A DNA stretch of 64,000 bases from Calothrix membranacea FACHB-236 (GTDB lineage: Bacteria > Cyanobacteriota > Cyanobacteriia > Cyanobacteriales > Nostocaceae), in contig NZ_JACJPX010000017.1 in the NCBI RefSeq assembly GCF_014696315.1, positions 52,656 through 116,655 on the forward strand, read 5' to 3'. The first letter of the stretch is position 1; each line of letters starts with the position of its first letter. Below the pieces are notes generated by a model. That model searched no databases and was not told where the DNA came from. It worked only from the letters and a program-made list of their open reading frames with translations. Shown here one piece after another: positions 1 through 11,457 of the stretch. Both the position numbers and the translations under genes were made by a program.

Positions 1-2
1 CC

Positions 3-644
<642 letters not shown>

Positions 645-816
645 AAATTAGGCAATAGGACATTGGGAATAGGGCAGAACAATTAATCTCAATGCCCAAT
701 GCCCAATGATGCCAGTTCGCTCAAGTCGGGAAACCCGCCCACGCGACTGGCTCCCCAACGCCCAGTTTTCAACAAAAAACTAAATATACTCATAACTCAG
801 AACTCAGCACTTAAGT
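645..816. repeat. Repeat-filled spacer between rpoB and rpoC1
   Basis: The spacer carries imperfect short tandem repeats: ATTGGGAATAGGGC, then AATGCCCAATGCCCAATG, and CATAACTCAGAACTCAGCAC just before the rpoC1 start. The same units recur in many intergenic gaps of this window. They resemble the short tandemly repeated repetitive (STRR) sequences known from heterocystous cyanobacteria. No promoter or terminator is obvious. Confidence 0.6.
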
Positions 817-2694
817 ATGAGAAACGCCCAAACTAATCAGTTTGACTACGTAAAAATCGGCTTGGCATCACCAGAACGCATTCGGCAGTGGGGCGAACGC
901 ACTTTGCCTAACGGTCAGGTTGTAGGTGAAGTTACCAAGCCAGAAACAATCAATTACCGTACTCTCAAGCCAGAGATGGACGGCTTATTTTGCGAACGCA
1001 TCTTTGGCCCAGCAAAAGATTGGGAGTGCCATTGCGGTAAATATAAAAGAGTACGTCATAGAGGCATCGTCTGCGAACGCTGTGGTGTAGAAGTCACCGA
1101 GTCACGGGTGCGGCGGCACCGTATGGGATACATTAAACTCGCCGCCCCAGTAGCTCACGTCTGGTACCTCAAAGGGATTCCTAGCTATATTTCTATTTTG
1201 CTAGATATGCCCTTGCGGGATGTAGAACAAATTGTCTATTTCAACTCTTATGTTGTTCTGAGCCCAGGCAATGCCGAAACATTAACCTACAAACAGCTAC
1301 TCAGTGAAGACCAGTGGCTGGAAATTGAAGACCAAATTTATAGTGAAGATTCCCAGCTACAGGGTGTAGAGGTAGGTATTGGTGCTGAGGCACTGTTGCA
1401 CTTACTTGCTGATATTAATTTAGAACAAGAAGCTGAAAGCCTCCGGGAAGAAATTGGCAATGCTAAAGGACAAAAGCGAGCCAAGTTAATTAAACGCCTG
1501 CGGGTAATTGACAACTTCATCGCTACTGGTTCTAAACCAGAGTGGATGGTAATGGCAGTTATTCCTGTGATTCCCCCAGACTTACGCCCAATGGTGCAGC
1601 TCGATGGTGGTCGATTTGCTACCAGCGATTTGAATGATTTGTATCGCCGCGTAATTAACCGGAATAATCGTCTGGCACGCCTACAAGAAATTTTGGCACC
1701 AGAAATTATTGTGCGGAACGAAAAGCGGATGTTGCAAGAAGCAGTAGACGCTTTGATTGACAACGGTCGGAGAGGACGCACTGTAGTTGGTGCCAATAAC
1801 CGTCCATTGAAATCTTTATCCGACATTATTGAAGGTAAGCAAGGACGCTTCCGGCAAAACTTGTTAGGTAAGCGGGTTGACTACTCCGGTCGTTCCGTAA
1901 TTGTGGTAGGGCCAAAATTAAATATCCACCAGTGCGGTTTGCCCAGAGAAATGGCAATTGAGCTATTTCAACCCTTTGTGATCAATCGCTTGATTCGCAG
2001 CGGGATGGTTAACAACATCAAAGCTGCGAAAAAACTCATCTCTCGTAACGATCCCAGCGTGTGGGATGTATTAGAAGAAGTGATTGAAGGGCACCCAGTA
2101 CTACTGAACCGGGCACCAACATTGCACCGCTTAGGGATTCAGGCATTTGAGCCAATTTTGGTAGAAGGTAGAGCCATTCAACTCCATCCGTTAGTTTGTC
2201 CAGCATTTAACGCTGACTTTGACGGTGACCAAATGGCGGTACACGTGCCCCTATCTCTGGAAAGTCAGGCAGAAGCGCGGTTATTGATGCTGGCTTCTAA
2301 CAATATATTGTCGCCAGCTACAGGCAAACCAATTATCACGCCCAGCCAAGACATGGTGTTGGGAGCATATTACTTAACCGCAGAAAACCCTGGTGCTACC
2401 AAAGGGGCAGGCCGGTATTTTGCTTCTCTTGACGATGTGATTATGGCTTTCCAGCAAGAGCAAATTGACTTGCACGCCTATATCTACGTGCGATTTGATG
2501 GAGAAGTAGAATCAGACGGGCCCGACACAGAACCACTGGAAGTGACAGACAACAGCGATGGTACTCGGACTTTGCTGTATAAATACCGCCGAGTCAGAGA
2601 AGACGCTCAAGGAAATTTATTGTCTCAGTATGTCCGCACGACACCAGGCCGCGTTATTTACAACAAAGCAATTCAGGAAGCACTGGCAAGCTAA
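817..2694 (+). CDS. rpoC1: RNA polymerase gamma subunit (N-terminal half of beta')
   Basis: Gamma subunit of cyanobacterial RNA polymerase, equivalent to the N-terminal half of beta' in other bacteria. At 625 residues it has the usual cyanobacterial length. The zinc-ribbon cysteines lie near residues 71-89 (CHCGK and CERCG). The catalytic magnesium loop NADFDGDQM is at about residues 465-473, with the three aspartates intact. The ATG start is followed by the typical N-terminus with [14 protein letters not shown]. The gene ends 18 bp before rpoC2, so the two are almost certainly co-transcribed and translationally close. Nothing is truncated. Confidence 0.98.
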   Translation: MRNAQTNQFDYVKIGLASPERIRQWGERTLPNGQVVGEVTKPETINYRTLKPEMDGLFCERIFGPAKDWECHCGKYKRVRHRGIVCERCGVEVTESRVRRHRMGYIKLAAPVAHVWYLKGIPSYISILLDMPLRDVEQIVYFNSYVVLSPGNAETLTYKQLLSEDQWLEIEDQIYSEDSQLQGVEVGIGAEALLHLLADINLEQEAESLREEIGNAKGQKRAKLIKRLRVIDNFIATGSKPEWMVMAVIPVIPPDLRPMVQLDGGRFATSDLNDLYRRVINRNNRLARLQEILAPEIIVRNEKRMLQEAVDALIDNGRRGRTVVGANNRPLKSLSDIIEGKQGRFRQNLLGKRVDYSGRSVIVVGPKLNIHQCGLPREMAIELFQPFVINRLIRSGMVNNIKAAKKLISRNDPSVWDVLEEVIEGHPVLLNRAPTLHRLGIQAFEPILVEGRAIQLHPLVCPAFNADFDGDQMAVHVPLSLESQAEARLLMLASNNILSPATGKPIITPSQDMVLGAYYLTAENPGATKGAGRYFASLDDVIMAFQQEQIDLHAYIYVRFDGEVESDGPDTEPLEVTDNSDGTRTLLYKYRRVREDAQGNLLSQYVRTTPGRVIYNKAIQEALAS

Positions 2695-2712
2695 CTTGGG
2701 GATAAATCACTA

Positions 2713-5700
2713 ATGACAAACGAAAAGGCAATTTTCCGCAATCGCGTAGTTGATAAAGGCCAGCTGAGAAATTTAATTTCTTGGTCTTTTGTAAATTACG
2801 GTACAGCGCGTACCGCAGTCATGGCGGACAAACTGAAAGACTTGGGATTTCGCTATGCCACCAAAGCTGGGGTGTCTATCAGTGTCGATGATTTGATGGT
2901 GCCACCTTCCAAGCGAGCGCTTCTAGAAGCAGCTGAAGAGGAAATTCGCGCTACTGAAGCCCGGTACCAACGGGGGGAAATTACGGAAGTAGAACGCTTC
3001 CAAAAAGTAATTGATACCTGGAACGGTACTAGTGAAGCTCTCAAAGACGAAGTAGTTGTTCACTTTAAAAAGACCAATCCCCTCAATTCCGTTTACATGA
3101 TGGCATTCTCTGGTGCACGGGGTAATATCTCCCAAGTGCGGCAGTTAGTAGGGATGCGGGGATTGATGGCTGATCCCCAAGGGGAAATTATTGATTTACC
3201 AATCAAAACCAACTTCCGCGAAGGACTCACCGTTACGGAATACATTATTTCGTCTTACGGTGCCCGCAAAGGACTTGTAGATACAGCTTTGCGGACGGCT
3301 GACTCTGGTTATCTTACCCGTCGTCTGGTGGACGTATCCCAGGATGTGATTATCCGGGAATTTGATTGCGGGACTACTAGAGGCATTCCCATCCGGGCAA
3401 TGGTAGAAGGTGGAAAAACTAAAATTCCTCTAGCTACTCGCTTACATGGACGGGTAATAGCAGCAGATGTGGTTGACCCCGCTACAAAAGAAGTCATAGC
3501 CCCACGCAATACCCCAGTTTCTGATGAATTGGCAGCAAAAATTCAAAAATCTGGGGTAACTGAAGTCTTCGCGCGATCGCCCCTAACTTGTGAAGCGGCA
3601 CGTTCAGTTTGTCAACATTGCTACGGCTGGAGTTTAGCCCACGCTAAGATGGTGGACTTGGGCGAAGCCGTGGGGATTATCGCCGCCCAAAGTATTGGGG
3701 AACCAGGTACCCAGCTAACCATGCGGACATTCCACACAGGTGGTGTGTTCACTGGGGAAGTCGCGCAACAAGTACGCTCCAAAATTGATGGGACTGTCAA
3801 GATTCCTCGGAAGCTGAAGGTAAGAGCATATCGTACCCGTCACGGTGAAGATGCTCTGTATGTAGAGGCCAACGGTATCTTGATTTTGGAACCGAAAAAA
3901 GTCGGAACCGATACGCCGCCTCCTCAAGAAGTGCATCTCACTCAAGGCTCCACATTATATGTGTTTGATGGGCACCAAGTAAAACAAGGTCAGTTGCTAG
4001 CAGAAGTTGCTCTGGGTGGACGTACAGCTCGTGCCAATACTGAAAAAGCTGTAAAAGACGTAGCAACAGACTTAGCAGGGGAAGTACAGTTTGCGGAAGT
4101 TGTACCCGAACAAAAAACAGACCGCCAAGGCAATACCACCACCACAGCCGCTAGAGGTGGTTTGATTTGGATTTTGTCTGGGGAAGTGTATAACTTACCA
4201 CCCGGTGCTGAATTAGTAGTAAAAAATGGAGATGCGATCGCCTCTAATGGTGTACTCGCAGAAACTAAATTAACTACCTTGCATGGTGGTACAGTCCGCT
4301 TACCAGAAGCTACCCCCGGCAAGAGTACTAGGGAAATTGAAATTATTACCGCTTCTGTAGTCTTAGATCAAGCAACAGTCACGGTTCAAAGTTCCCAAGG
4401 TCGTAACAGCTACCTAGTCTCTACTGGTAATAACCAAGTATTTAACCTCAGAGCTACTCCAGGCACAAAAGTGCAAAATGGGCAAGTGGTAGCAGAATTA
4501 ATTGATGACCGCTATCGCACCACCACTGGGGGCTTCCTGAAATTCGCTGGTGTCGAAGTTCAGAAAAAAGGTAAAGCTAAACTCGGTTATGAAGTAGTAC
4601 AGGGTGGTACCCTGCTGTGGATTCCTGAAGAAACCCACGAAGTCAACAAAGACATCTCCTTGCTGTTGGTGGAAGATGGACAGTTCGTGGAAGCTGGTAC
4701 CGAGGTAGTTAAGGATATCTTCTGCCAAAACAGTGGTGTGATTGAAGTTACTCAGAAAAACGACATCTTGCGGGAAGTCGTGATTAAGCCAGGTGAACTG
4801 CTCATGGTAGATGATCCAGAAGCAGTTATTGGTCGAGACAACACCTTTATTCAGCCAGGAGAAGAATTCCAAGGCACTGTAGCCACCGAATTGCGCTATA
4901 TCCAATATGTGGAGTCGCCAGAAGGCCCTGCTTTATTGAGTCGGCCAGTAGTGGAGTTTGCTGTTCCTACCAACCCTGATGTACCATCCACCACATCTGT
5001 TAGCCAACAAACTGGGCGTTCGATTCAGTTAAGGGCAGTACAAAGACTACCTTACAAAGATTCCGAACGTGTCAAGTCTGTGGAAGGTGTAGAACTGCTG
5101 CGTACCCAACTAGTATTGGAAATCGAGCAGGAAGGCGAACAAGACCACAATGCTTCTCCCTTAGCAGCTGATATTGAATTAATAGCCGATCCTGACGATG
5201 CGGATCTGCAGCGCTTGCAGTTAGTAATTTTGGAATCTTTGGTGATTCGTCGCGATATTACCGCTGACGCTACCCAAGGTAGTACCCAAACTGCACTGGA
5301 AGTACAGGATGGACAAACCATCGCCCCTGGTGCAGTTGTCGCCAGTACCCAAATCTTGTGTAAAGAAGGCGGTACAGTGCGGGGTGTACAGAAAGGCTCA
5401 GAAAACGTCCGCCGTTGTCTAGTTTTACGTGACAGCGTTGACAAAATCACAATCAATACTAACGTCCAACCCAACCTGAAAGCAGGAGACTTGTTAGTTG
5501 AAGGTGCAGAAATCGCCCCTGGTATCTTTGCCCCTGAATCTGGGCAAGTCATAAATATCAGGAATACGTCCGCTAGTTCTGCTGCTAGTGAATCAGCGCT
5601 TAGTACTAAAAATTACTCCATTGATATCCGCATTGGTCGTCCCTATCGAGTCAGCCCTGGCGCTGTGTTGCAGATAGAAGATGGCGATTTGGTACAGCGT

Positions 5701-6765
5701 GGTGACAATTTGGTGTTGCTGGTATTTGAACGTGCTAAAACTGGGGACATTATCCAAGGTTTGCCCCGGATTGAAGAACTACTAGAAGCCCGGAAACCCA
5801 AAGAAGCTTGTATCTTATGCCGTCGGGCTGGTGAAGTTAAGGTGGTTTATGGCGATGGTGATGAAGCGATCGCAATCAAGGTAGTAGAACCGAATGGAGT
5901 AGTCACAGATTACCCTCTCGGCCCCGGACAAAACTTAGTGGTGACAGATGGCTCCCATGTATCTGCGGGACAACCCCTCAGTGATGGCCCTTCTAACCCC
6001 CACGAAATTTTGGAAGTTTTCTTTAGCCTGGGTTCCGAAGATGGAGTCTACGCTTGTGCTAGCCATGCTTTACAAAAAGTGCAAACCTTCTTGGTGAACG
6101 AAGTGCAGTTGGTATATCAATCCCAAGGTATTGATATTGCTGACAAACACATCGAAGTAATTGTTCGCCAGATGACCAACAAAGTTCGGATTGATGATGG
6201 TGGTGACACAACCATGCTTCCGGGTGAATTGGTGGAATTGCGCCAAGTCGAGCAGGTGAACGAAGCAATGGCCATTACTGGCGGTGCTAGGGCGCAGTAT
6301 ACTCCCGTATTGTTAGGGATCACTAAAGCATCTTTGAACACAGACAGCTTTATTTCTGCTGCTTCGTTCCAAGAAACCACCAGAGTATTAACCGAAGCCG
6401 CCATTGAAGGTAAATCTGACTGGCTGCGGGGGTTAAAAGAAAACGTGATCATCGGACGCTTGATTCCTGCTGGTACTGGGTACAATGCCTATGAAGAAAC
6501 AGGAGCCATTGATGATTACGCTGCACTAGATAGCAGTAGTGTCTTGGATGAAGTAGACGATCCGTTAGATATGGTGCTAGACGATCGCACAGCTCGTACC
6601 TACAATTTAGATGCTCCGTCTCTAACTGAACCTACTTTTGGTGCTACTAGACGTACAGAACGGTCTATTTTGGATGACGATGACTTAATCGCCGATGAAA
6701 TCACCGACCTTGTAGACGATGACGAGTACGAGGATGATGATGAGGAAGAGGACGATTACGAATAA
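2713..6765 (+). CDS. rpoC2: RNA polymerase beta' subunit (C-terminal half)
   Basis: C-terminal half of the split beta' subunit, 1350 residues. The zinc-binding cysteines are at about residue 219 (FDCGTT) and 294-304 ([13 protein letters not shown]). The trigger-loop region [18 protein letters not shown] follows at about 320-340. A long stretch (about 350-950) of repeated beta-rich modules is the cyanobacterial/plastid insertion in the trigger loop, known as SI3. The C-terminus is strikingly acidic: the last ~45 residues contain long runs of Asp and Glu. An intrinsic terminator follows 25 bp after the stop, which marks the end of the rpo operon. Confidence 0.98.
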   Translation: MTNEKAIFRNRVVDKGQLRNLISWSFVNYGTARTAVMADKLKDLGFRYATKAGVSISVDDLMVPPSKRALLEAAEEEIRATEARYQRGEITEVERFQKVIDTWNGTSEALKDEVVVHFKKTNPLNSVYMMAFSGARGNISQVRQLVGMRGLMADPQGEIIDLPIKTNFREGLTVTEYIISSYGARKGLVDTALRTADSGYLTRRLVDVSQDVIIREFDCGTTRGIPIRAMVEGGKTKIPLATRLHGRVIAADVVDPATKEVIAPRNTPVSDELAAKIQKSGVTEVFARSPLTCEAARSVCQHCYGWSLAHAKMVDLGEAVGIIAAQSIGEPGTQLTMRTFHTGGVFTGEVAQQVRSKIDGTVKIPRKLKVRAYRTRHGEDALYVEANGILILEPKKVGTDTPPPQEVHLTQGSTLYVFDGHQVKQGQLLAEVALGGRTARANTEKAVKDVATDLAGEVQFAEVVPEQKTDRQGNTTTTAARGGLIWILSGEVYNLPPGAELVVKNGDAIASNGVLAETKLTTLHGGTVRLPEATPGKSTREIEIITASVVLDQATVTVQSSQGRNSYLVSTGNNQVFNLRATPGTKVQNGQVVAELIDDRYRTTTGGFLKFAGVEVQKKGKAKLGYEVVQGGTLLWIPEETHEVNKDISLLLVEDGQFVEAGTEVVKDIFCQNSGVIEVTQKNDILREVVIKPGELLMVDDPEAVIGRDNTFIQPGEEFQGTVATELRYIQYVESPEGPALLSRPVVEFAVPTNPDVPSTTSVSQQTGRSIQLRAVQRLPYKDSERVKSVEGVELLRTQLVLEIEQEGEQDHNASPLAADIELIADPDDADLQRLQLVILESLVIRRDITADATQGSTQTALEVQDGQTIAPGAVVASTQILCKEGGTVRGVQKGSENVRRCLVLRDSVDKITINTNVQPNLKAGDLLVEGAEIAPGIFAPESGQVINIRNTSASSAASESALSTKNYSIDIRIGRPYRVSPGAVLQIEDGDLVQRGDNLVLLVFERAKTGDIIQGLPRIEELLEARKPKEACILCRRAGEVKVVYGDGDEAIAIKVVEPNGVVTDYPLGPGQNLVVTDGSHVSAGQPLSDGPSNPHEILEVFFSLGSEDGVYACASHALQKVQTFLVNEVQLVYQSQGIDIADKHIEVIVRQMTNKVRIDDGGDTTMLPGELVELRQVEQVNEAMAITGGARAQYTPVLLGITKASLNTDSFISAASFQETTRVLTEAAIEGKSDWLRGLKENVIIGRLIPAGTGYNAYEETGAIDDYAALDSSSVLDEVDDPLDMVLDDRTARTYNLDAPSLTEPTFGATRRTERSILDDDDLIADEITDLVDDDEYEDDDEEEDDYE

Positions 6766-6790
6766 GAACCTGAACAGGTAAAAATTAACT

Positions 6791-6828
6791 AAAGGCAAAA
6801 GAAAATTTTCTTTTGCCTTTTTTTGTTG
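6791..6828 (+). terminator. Intrinsic terminator of the rpoBC1C2 operon
   Basis: A perfect 15+15-bp inverted repeat with no spacer (AAAGGCAAAAGAAAA and its complement, 6791-6820) runs directly into a T-rich tail, 25 bp after the rpoC2 stop. Being A/U-rich, the stem would fold with a small loop. Confidence 0.88.
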
Positions 6829-7006
6829 TTATAAAAATTATGAATTACAAATTCACTAGCCCAACTAAAATAAATTGATGACAGAGCGTGGTTAGCTAAT
6901 CATTACTTAATACCAATTCGTCATGCGTAATTCGTAATTCTTAATTTGTTAGGCGATCGCTGCCATAATGTCTCTGTTATTAGTTGGTTGATTACGAGTA
7001 AATATT

Positions 7007-7327
7007 ATGCCTCTTAAAATTGTTCAAAACTTTGATAGCAGTTTTACCCTGGAACCCCAAGCTCAAGAAAATCTATATAAATTATTAACCAATGAAACAT
7101 TTATTCAACAAATTTCTCAACAATTAAAATGTGAAAAAGCTGAATTTACTGAATTACTTTTCCAGCCAGTTCCTTATAGTTTAAATACTCCTAAAGGAAT
7201 GCCAGCAGAATTTGAAAAATATCATAACTCTGATGAGTACGCTATTATCAACGTACCGCCAAATTTTATGTTTAATGCTAAAATTTTTCACCCCAGTCGC
7301 CTCTGTGCAATTTACAAAATTATTTAA
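7007..7327 (+). CDS. Small hypothetical protein (106 aa)
   Basis: I do not recognise this protein. It begins at an ATG after a spacer with a weak GAG-type ribosome site and ends at a normal stop. It has no signal peptide, membrane segment or familiar motif. The sequence is Gln/Asn/Phe-rich with a plausible soluble composition and ends in AIYKII. It lies between the rpo terminator and a GIY-YIG gene on the same strand, 81 bp upstream of the latter, so the two may share a transcript. It could be a truncated remnant of a longer protein, since the C-terminus stops abruptly after FHPSRLC. Coding status is likely but not certain. Confidence 0.5.
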   Translation: MPLKIVQNFDSSFTLEPQAQENLYKLLTNETFIQQISQQLKCEKAEFTELLFQPVPYSLNTPKGMPAEFEKYHNSDEYAIINVPPNFMFNAKIFHPSRLCAIYKII

Positions 7328-7408
7328 AGCTGTCAAAAAATAGAATTTCAAAATTTACTTTTATTGTCTACGCTCTGTTTGGTTAAAACCTATTCAATCT
7401 AAATTGAG

Positions 7409-7957
7409 ATGATGACTACTGAAACAAATATTCCTTTGTTGGCGACGCTGGATTATGTAAATTACATTGATGCTAATGGCCAAATACCTGAGCAATTCCA
7501 AGGTAAAATCGGAGTCTATGCCATTTTTGACCAAGACAAAGTACTGCAATTTGTTGGCTACTCTCGCGATGTTTATGTTAGTCTCAAGCAGCATTTAGTA
7601 CGTCAGCCGCAACAATGCTACTTTGTCAAAGCTCAAACCATTGACCGTCCCAGCCGCACAGTTTTAGAAAATATTGAACAGGCTTGGATTGCAGAAAATG
7701 GTACTGTGCCATCGGGTAATAGCGATCGCAAAGCTGAATGGACAAACGCCATCAATGCAAAAGCTATGATGACAGCCGCAGAACAGGCAAATTATCAAAA
7801 TCCTGTCAATGATGAATTGGCACAGATGAAAATCTTGAAAAATGTCGCACGACGAGTAGAAGCAGAGATTTTAGCGGTATTGGAAAGCCGTGGTTTACAA
7901 ACGCCAATTCGCTTCAATCCGAAGCTGAAGGAAGAAGGACTGCTGGATTTGAAATAA
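7409..7957 (+). CDS. GIY-YIG nuclease-fold protein
   Basis: Protein of 182 residues with an N-terminal GIY-YIG-type domain. KIGVYAIFD corresponds to the GIY strand and LQFVGYSRD to the YIG strand, both in variant form (GVY and FVG). The pattern continues with a conserved arginine region and a Glu in the ENIEQAW helix. The domain is used by homing and repair nucleases, and cyanobacteria carry many small stand-alone copies of unknown role. The C-terminal ~60 residues are helical and Glu/Lys-rich. Two consecutive ATG codons open the frame; the first was used. The substitutions in the two signature tripeptides leave catalytic activity uncertain. Confidence 0.75.
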   Translation: MMTTETNIPLLATLDYVNYIDANGQIPEQFQGKIGVYAIFDQDKVLQFVGYSRDVYVSLKQHLVRQPQQCYFVKAQTIDRPSRTVLENIEQAWIAENGTVPSGNSDRKAEWTNAINAKAMMTAAEQANYQNPVNDELAQMKILKNVARRVEAEILAVLESRGLQTPIRFNPKLKEEGLLDLK

Positions 7958-8015
7958 ATGTAGTTTTTTCTACATATAGTTTAATAACTTAAATTATTAG
8001 TAAGCATTCCCAAAG

Positions 8016-8036
8016 CCCCCAAAAATTCATTGGGGG
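8016..8036 (+). terminator. Hairpin after the GIY-YIG gene
   Basis: A 7-bp GC-rich stem (CCCCCAA / TTGGGGG) with a 7-base loop lies 59 bp after the stop and is followed by TATTAATATT rather than a true T-run. It is a weak terminator candidate. Confidence 0.4.
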
Positions 8037-8100
8037 TATTAATATTTAATCGGTCAACTTAATTTAGGATGTCTAGTGTACTGATTGTAGGGTGCCTAAG

Positions 8101-9162
8101 ATGACAAATACACCTCCCGATCCTGAGTCATCCCCAAAAACTGCCCTTGGCTTTGACGAATTTATCGCCGTTCTAGTCGCTTTTAGCACCATTGGCGCAA
8201 TTTTATTTTGGTCGTTATCCCGTAAAGATTCTAGCTGGGATTTCAACGGGTTACTATCTCTATCTCCCACTACCTCACCCAGCACCCAGCAAAATCCAGT
8301 TGTACCCTCTGCTGTGCCGACAGTACAACCACAAGCCGATCCAAATATAGATAATTTGCGATCGCCTCAGCCTGAACCTATTGTTGAACCTAGCAACCAG
8401 CCATCTATTATTGACCAGGTTCCTGCTACCTCAGTTTTATTACCTACTGAGATTGCACCAACCAATTCTCCCCAAGTGCAAGGGCCTTTACCTTCTTCGG
8501 TGAGAGTTAATCCCGAACCATTTTCGCTGATAACTCCCTCAAAACCAAAGTTAACAATCCCGCCTCCAATTGCATTTAACGATGTCCCGGCTGATTTTTG
8601 GGGTATGCGTTTTATTAATGTTCTTTCTTCTCGGGGTATTATCAAAGGTTTCCCTGATTATACTTTCCGACCAAATCAGCCTGTAAATCGTGCTGAGTTT
8701 GCAGCTATCCTGCAAGGAGCATTTGAAAATAAGCCAGTTAAGAATACACTCAAGTTTAAAGATGTCACTGATAAATCTTGGGCAATTCCAGCAATTAACC
8801 AAGCTATTAGTGCAGGATTTTTGAAAGGGTATCCTAACCAAACTTTTCAACCAGAACAAAAGATTCCGCGAGTACAAGTTTTGGTAGCGTTGGTTAGTGG
8901 TTTAAATCTCAAAACACCTGCATCCCCAGAGCAAGTTTTAAAAGTGTACAAAGACGCTAAAGATATTCCTAAATATGCTACTGACAAAATAGCAGCGGCT
9001 ACTGTTAATGGACTGGTTGTCAATTATCCGGATCGGGATCTCTTTGCTCCCAACAAAGAAGCTACCCGTGCGGAGGTAGCTGCAATGGTGTATCAAGCTT
9101 TAGTTAAAATGGGAAGATTGCAACAAATTCCATCGAATAATATTGTTACATTACCACGCTAA
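8101..9162 (+). CDS. S-layer homology (SLH) domain protein with N-terminal membrane anchor
   Basis: Envelope protein of 353 residues. A hydrophobic segment at about residues 20-38 anchors the N-terminus. A Pro/Ser/Thr/Gln-rich linker follows to about 155, then three SLH repeats of about 60 residues with the diagnostic pieces FRPNQPVNRAEFA, QPEQKIPRVQ and APNKEATRAEVAAM. SLH repeats bind cell-wall polymers, so the protein probably tethers the membrane to peptidoglycan. An in-frame GTG lies three codons upstream at 8092; the ATG at 8101 was preferred because it opens the conserved-looking region. A hairpin follows 18 bp after the stop. The gene stands alone. Confidence 0.88.
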   Translation: MTNTPPDPESSPKTALGFDEFIAVLVAFSTIGAILFWSLSRKDSSWDFNGLLSLSPTTSPSTQQNPVVPSAVPTVQPQADPNIDNLRSPQPEPIVEPSNQPSIIDQVPATSVLLPTEIAPTNSPQVQGPLPSSVRVNPEPFSLITPSKPKLTIPPPIAFNDVPADFWGMRFINVLSSRGIIKGFPDYTFRPNQPVNRAEFAAILQGAFENKPVKNTLKFKDVTDKSWAIPAINQAISAGFLKGYPNQTFQPEQKIPRVQVLVALVSGLNLKTPASPEQVLKVYKDAKDIPKYATDKIAAATVNGLVVNYPDRDLFAPNKEATRAEVAAMVYQALVKMGRLQQIPSNNIVTLPR

Positions 9163-9180
9163 GGCTAGAAATACCAAAAA

Positions 9181-9214
9181 ATAAAGAGAGGCTGCTGATC
9201 CAGTCTCTCTTTAT
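9181..9214 (+). terminator. Terminator-like hairpin after the SLH gene
   Basis: A perfect 10-bp stem (ATAAAGAGAG / CTCTCTTTAT) closes a 14-base loop and is followed by TTATATG. The position just after the stop supports termination, although the T-run is short. Confidence 0.55.
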
Positions 9215-9350
9215 TTATATGTATACTCCGCACCATAGAAGGGTGGGAGATAGATCACCGACCTTTATTGCGATCGCCTTTGGTAACATTTATAGCCAAT
9301 AGCAGCATCAGATCTGCATAGTAGGCTAGAAAACCGCGATCGCCAATAGA

Positions 9351-9797
9351 TTACTCGGAAACGCTTTTGCCAACAACCTGTGATTTCAAAGTTGTAATTT
9401 CGTTGGTTAACTCTTTCCGAGTTGAAGCTTTGAGTAAATAACGGTAAACAAACCAGGCTGAGTAACCAATACCAATCAATTCAAATGTAGGTGCTACCAA
9501 AGGAATATCGTTCAAAGAGTCTAATATCGCCAAAAGTACCCTAACAGCGACAATTGCGCCTACAATTAAACCTACGGAAATCAACGGCTGCTTATATTGA
9601 TTGAAGAAGCTGCCCAGATAGTCAGGGAGTGTGCCTAAAAAGCCTGAAATCTGTTCTCCGTACTTTAGCCATTGTTCTTGAGACTGCACGGGAGGCTGGA
9701 GCTTGGTTATGGTTCCTGTTTGGTTGTTGATATCTGTCATCGTGGTCTCTGAGGACTTGGTTTCTGTGTATTCCGGTTCTGGCATTTTCGTTTCCAT
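9351..9797 (-). CDS. CAAD-domain membrane protein
   Basis: Small thylakoid-type membrane protein of the CAAD family (cyanobacterial aminoacyl-tRNA synthetase appended domain), 148 residues from the chosen start. The N-terminal ~50 residues are polar. SGFLGTLPDYLGSFFNQYK precedes two hydrophobic helices (around LISVGLIVGAIVAVRVLLA and FELIGIGYSAWFVYRYLL), and a Lys/Glu-rich tail ends the protein. In cyanobacteria this domain is found both fused to aminoacyl-tRNA synthetases and free-standing, as here; the free form resembles plastid CURT1 proteins. The frame is open upstream to 9899, but METKMPEPEY at 9797 looks like the natural N-terminus; MPEP at 9785 is an alternative. No clear ribosome site decides the start. 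Confidence 0.82.
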   Translation of the reverse strand: METKMPEPEYTETKSSETTMTDINNQTGTITKLQPPVQSQEQWLKYGEQISGFLGTLPDYLGSFFNQYKQPLISVGLIVGAIVAVRVLLAILDSLNDIPLVAPTFELIGIGYSAWFVYRYLLKASTRKELTNEITTLKSQVVGKSVSE

Positions 9798-10629
9798 AAA
9801 TTGTAACAGTTGAGTTTCTCTAATCTGGACAATTACAACCAAAAGGCTGTTGATTAGGCGATGCATGAGAGCATCTGTACAACTGAGTTGGGGGTTCAAA
9901 AGGGTTTTAGTGTCCTATCACCATAATTGCCCCTTAACTACTACTTGATCAACTACAAAGTAGGAAGTCAGTAGGAGGATAGAAGTTCAGAAGGCGGTAA
10001 GGAGCTATTTAAATTAGCTTTCTGAGTCCTGTGGTGTTAAATCAACTGGAATCCTCAGGTTGCTATTATCCCATGTCATGCCAATTGCCCATTATCGTAC
10101 TTATTAGAAGTACAAATCATGCAAAAGTCAGTCCACCTCTCATTTATACAAGTTTAATGTCCGATTTCAGCGGATATTAAAGCTATCTTAAGCACTAATT
10201 AGTTATCGAACCTATAGGTAGTGATATTAATACTTAATAAACTTCTTTATGTATTCAAATATACTAGACATATAAGCTATTTTATGGTATATAGGCTAGG
10301 AGATACAAAAGAGTTATTTCTAGCTCTTAATTGTGAGATTTTCTGATGAGGGACTAGGTGGAAAAATTGCTGAGTTTTGAGGATTAAGTATTGATTAAAA
10401 ATACTCATCCCTCATTCCTAATCTCTATTCCCTATTTTATTGATTGATGCCTTAGTACCTGTACTTCTGCAGGAAGAAATAGAGCTATAAAAATTTCATC
10501 CACAGGAACACTGAGGCGATGTTTTTAGTTCTTGTAGAGAAAGTTGGGGATAAGCGATCGCAAGCTAATGTTATTTTGCTTATCCCCAATTTACTACTCT
10601 ATGTAGTTTTGATGCTTACCTAGTTCAGC
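9798..10629. other. Gene-poor spacer
   Basis: About 830 bp between two convergent-to-minus genes. No convincing coding frame is seen on either strand. The only notable structure is the 12-bp hairpin at 10544-10589 listed separately. The middle is A/T-rich and may hold the promoter of the CAAD gene, which reads leftward from 9797. Confidence 0.5.
10544..10589 (-). repeat. Inverted repeat after the pentapeptide gene
   Basis: A perfect 12-bp stem, TTGGGGATAAGC / GCTTATCCCCAA, encloses 22 bases including a HIP1 octamer. It lies 41 bp downstream of the minus-strand pentapeptide gene. No T-run follows, so it may be an mRNA 3'-end structure or a dispersed palindrome rather than a classic terminator. 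Confidence 0.5.
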
Positions 10630-11088
10630 CTATTTCCAATCAGGAATTTCTACTGCGTCTTCTCCACCAATACCTATACCAGTGTGATAGATTTCTGCAT
10701 CAGTGATAGTCAGATTTTCCATTGAAGCGCGATATACATTGGAATCGTAAATTTTAGCGCGAGTCAAATTGGCATTATCAAGATTGGCTTGCTTTAAATT
10801 CACATTCGTTATGTAAGCTGAAGTTAAGTTAGCGCCTGACAAATTTGCACCCGTGAGATCTGCACCCTCAAGGTTAGCACCGCTAAGGTTAGCATTTTGA
10901 AGATTTGCGTCTCTTAAATCAGCACCAATCAAATGAGCGCTACTAAGGTTGGCTCCTCGGAGATTACACCCTACACATTCCCCAGTGCTCAACAACTTTT
11001 GCAAGTCTTGCGGATTATCAGCTTTTACTGCACCAGTAAAAAACAGGGGAGTCGCTAAGGCTAATGCCGCTAATAGCTTGAGTTTCAT
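10630..11088 (-). CDS. Secreted pentapeptide-repeat protein
   Basis: Exported small protein of 152 residues. A signal peptide is clear: Lys-containing MKLKLL, a hydrophobic core ALALATPLFFTG and an AVKA cleavage region. Then comes a short segment with CVGCNLRG, and about a dozen A(D/N)LxxANL-type pentapeptides (for example GADLRDANLQNANLSGANL) that form a right-handed quadrilateral beta-helix. The start at 11088 is fixed by AGGGGG six bases upstream; an in-frame ATG at 11106 lies upstream of that site and is less likely. The function of periplasmic pentapeptide proteins in cyanobacteria is unknown. The CVGC pair just before the helix is a common cap in this group. Confidence 0.9.
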   Translation of the reverse strand: MKLKLLAALALATPLFFTGAVKADNPQDLQKLLSTGECVGCNLRGANLSSAHLIGADLRDANLQNANLSGANLEGADLTGANLSGANLTSAYITNVNLKQANLDNANLTRAKIYDSNVYRASMENLTITDAEIYHTGIGIGGEDAVEIPDWK

Positions 11089-11457
11089 AATTGTCCCCCT
11101 TTGCACTTAAATTAAGTCCGTTCTTTTCCTCACAATTCTATTATCTCACTAAATTCAAAAAATAATGTTAATTGATAGCACAAACTGCTATTCCAGCTAT
11201 AAAAAAATAAATTTGTAAATACGAAACCTATCTATAGTAAGCTTTTCATGAATTTTGAATCTTAAATGTATTGATGCCACACTGTAAAATTACTTATAGT
11301 TTAGGGGGATAGTTACGACTTATTAATTTCCACTTTTGTTCCCATGAGACTACTGTTAAATGTTGTTAACTAAATGTACGTTTTGCGATATTTTGTCAGG
11401 AAAAGCTAACATTTTTCTCTTGCCTAGTACGATACTAGACAAGAGAAAATGATTGAT
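11089..11457. other. Spacer upstream of the pentapeptide gene, with hairpin
   Basis: A/T-rich spacer of 369 bp, without a coding frame. At 11413-11449 a long hairpin is seen: a 10-bp outer stem (TTTTCTCTTG / CAAGAGAAAA) and an inner CTAGTA / TACTAG stem. It starts 9 bp after the stop of the minus-strand hydrolase and is probably its transcript end, although no T-run follows the stem on that strand. Confidence 0.5.

Noticed and set aside
1338..1826. 162-codon minus-strand frame inside rpoC1
   Set aside because: Antisense to conserved rpoC1 sequence; composition is that of a reverse-complement shadow.
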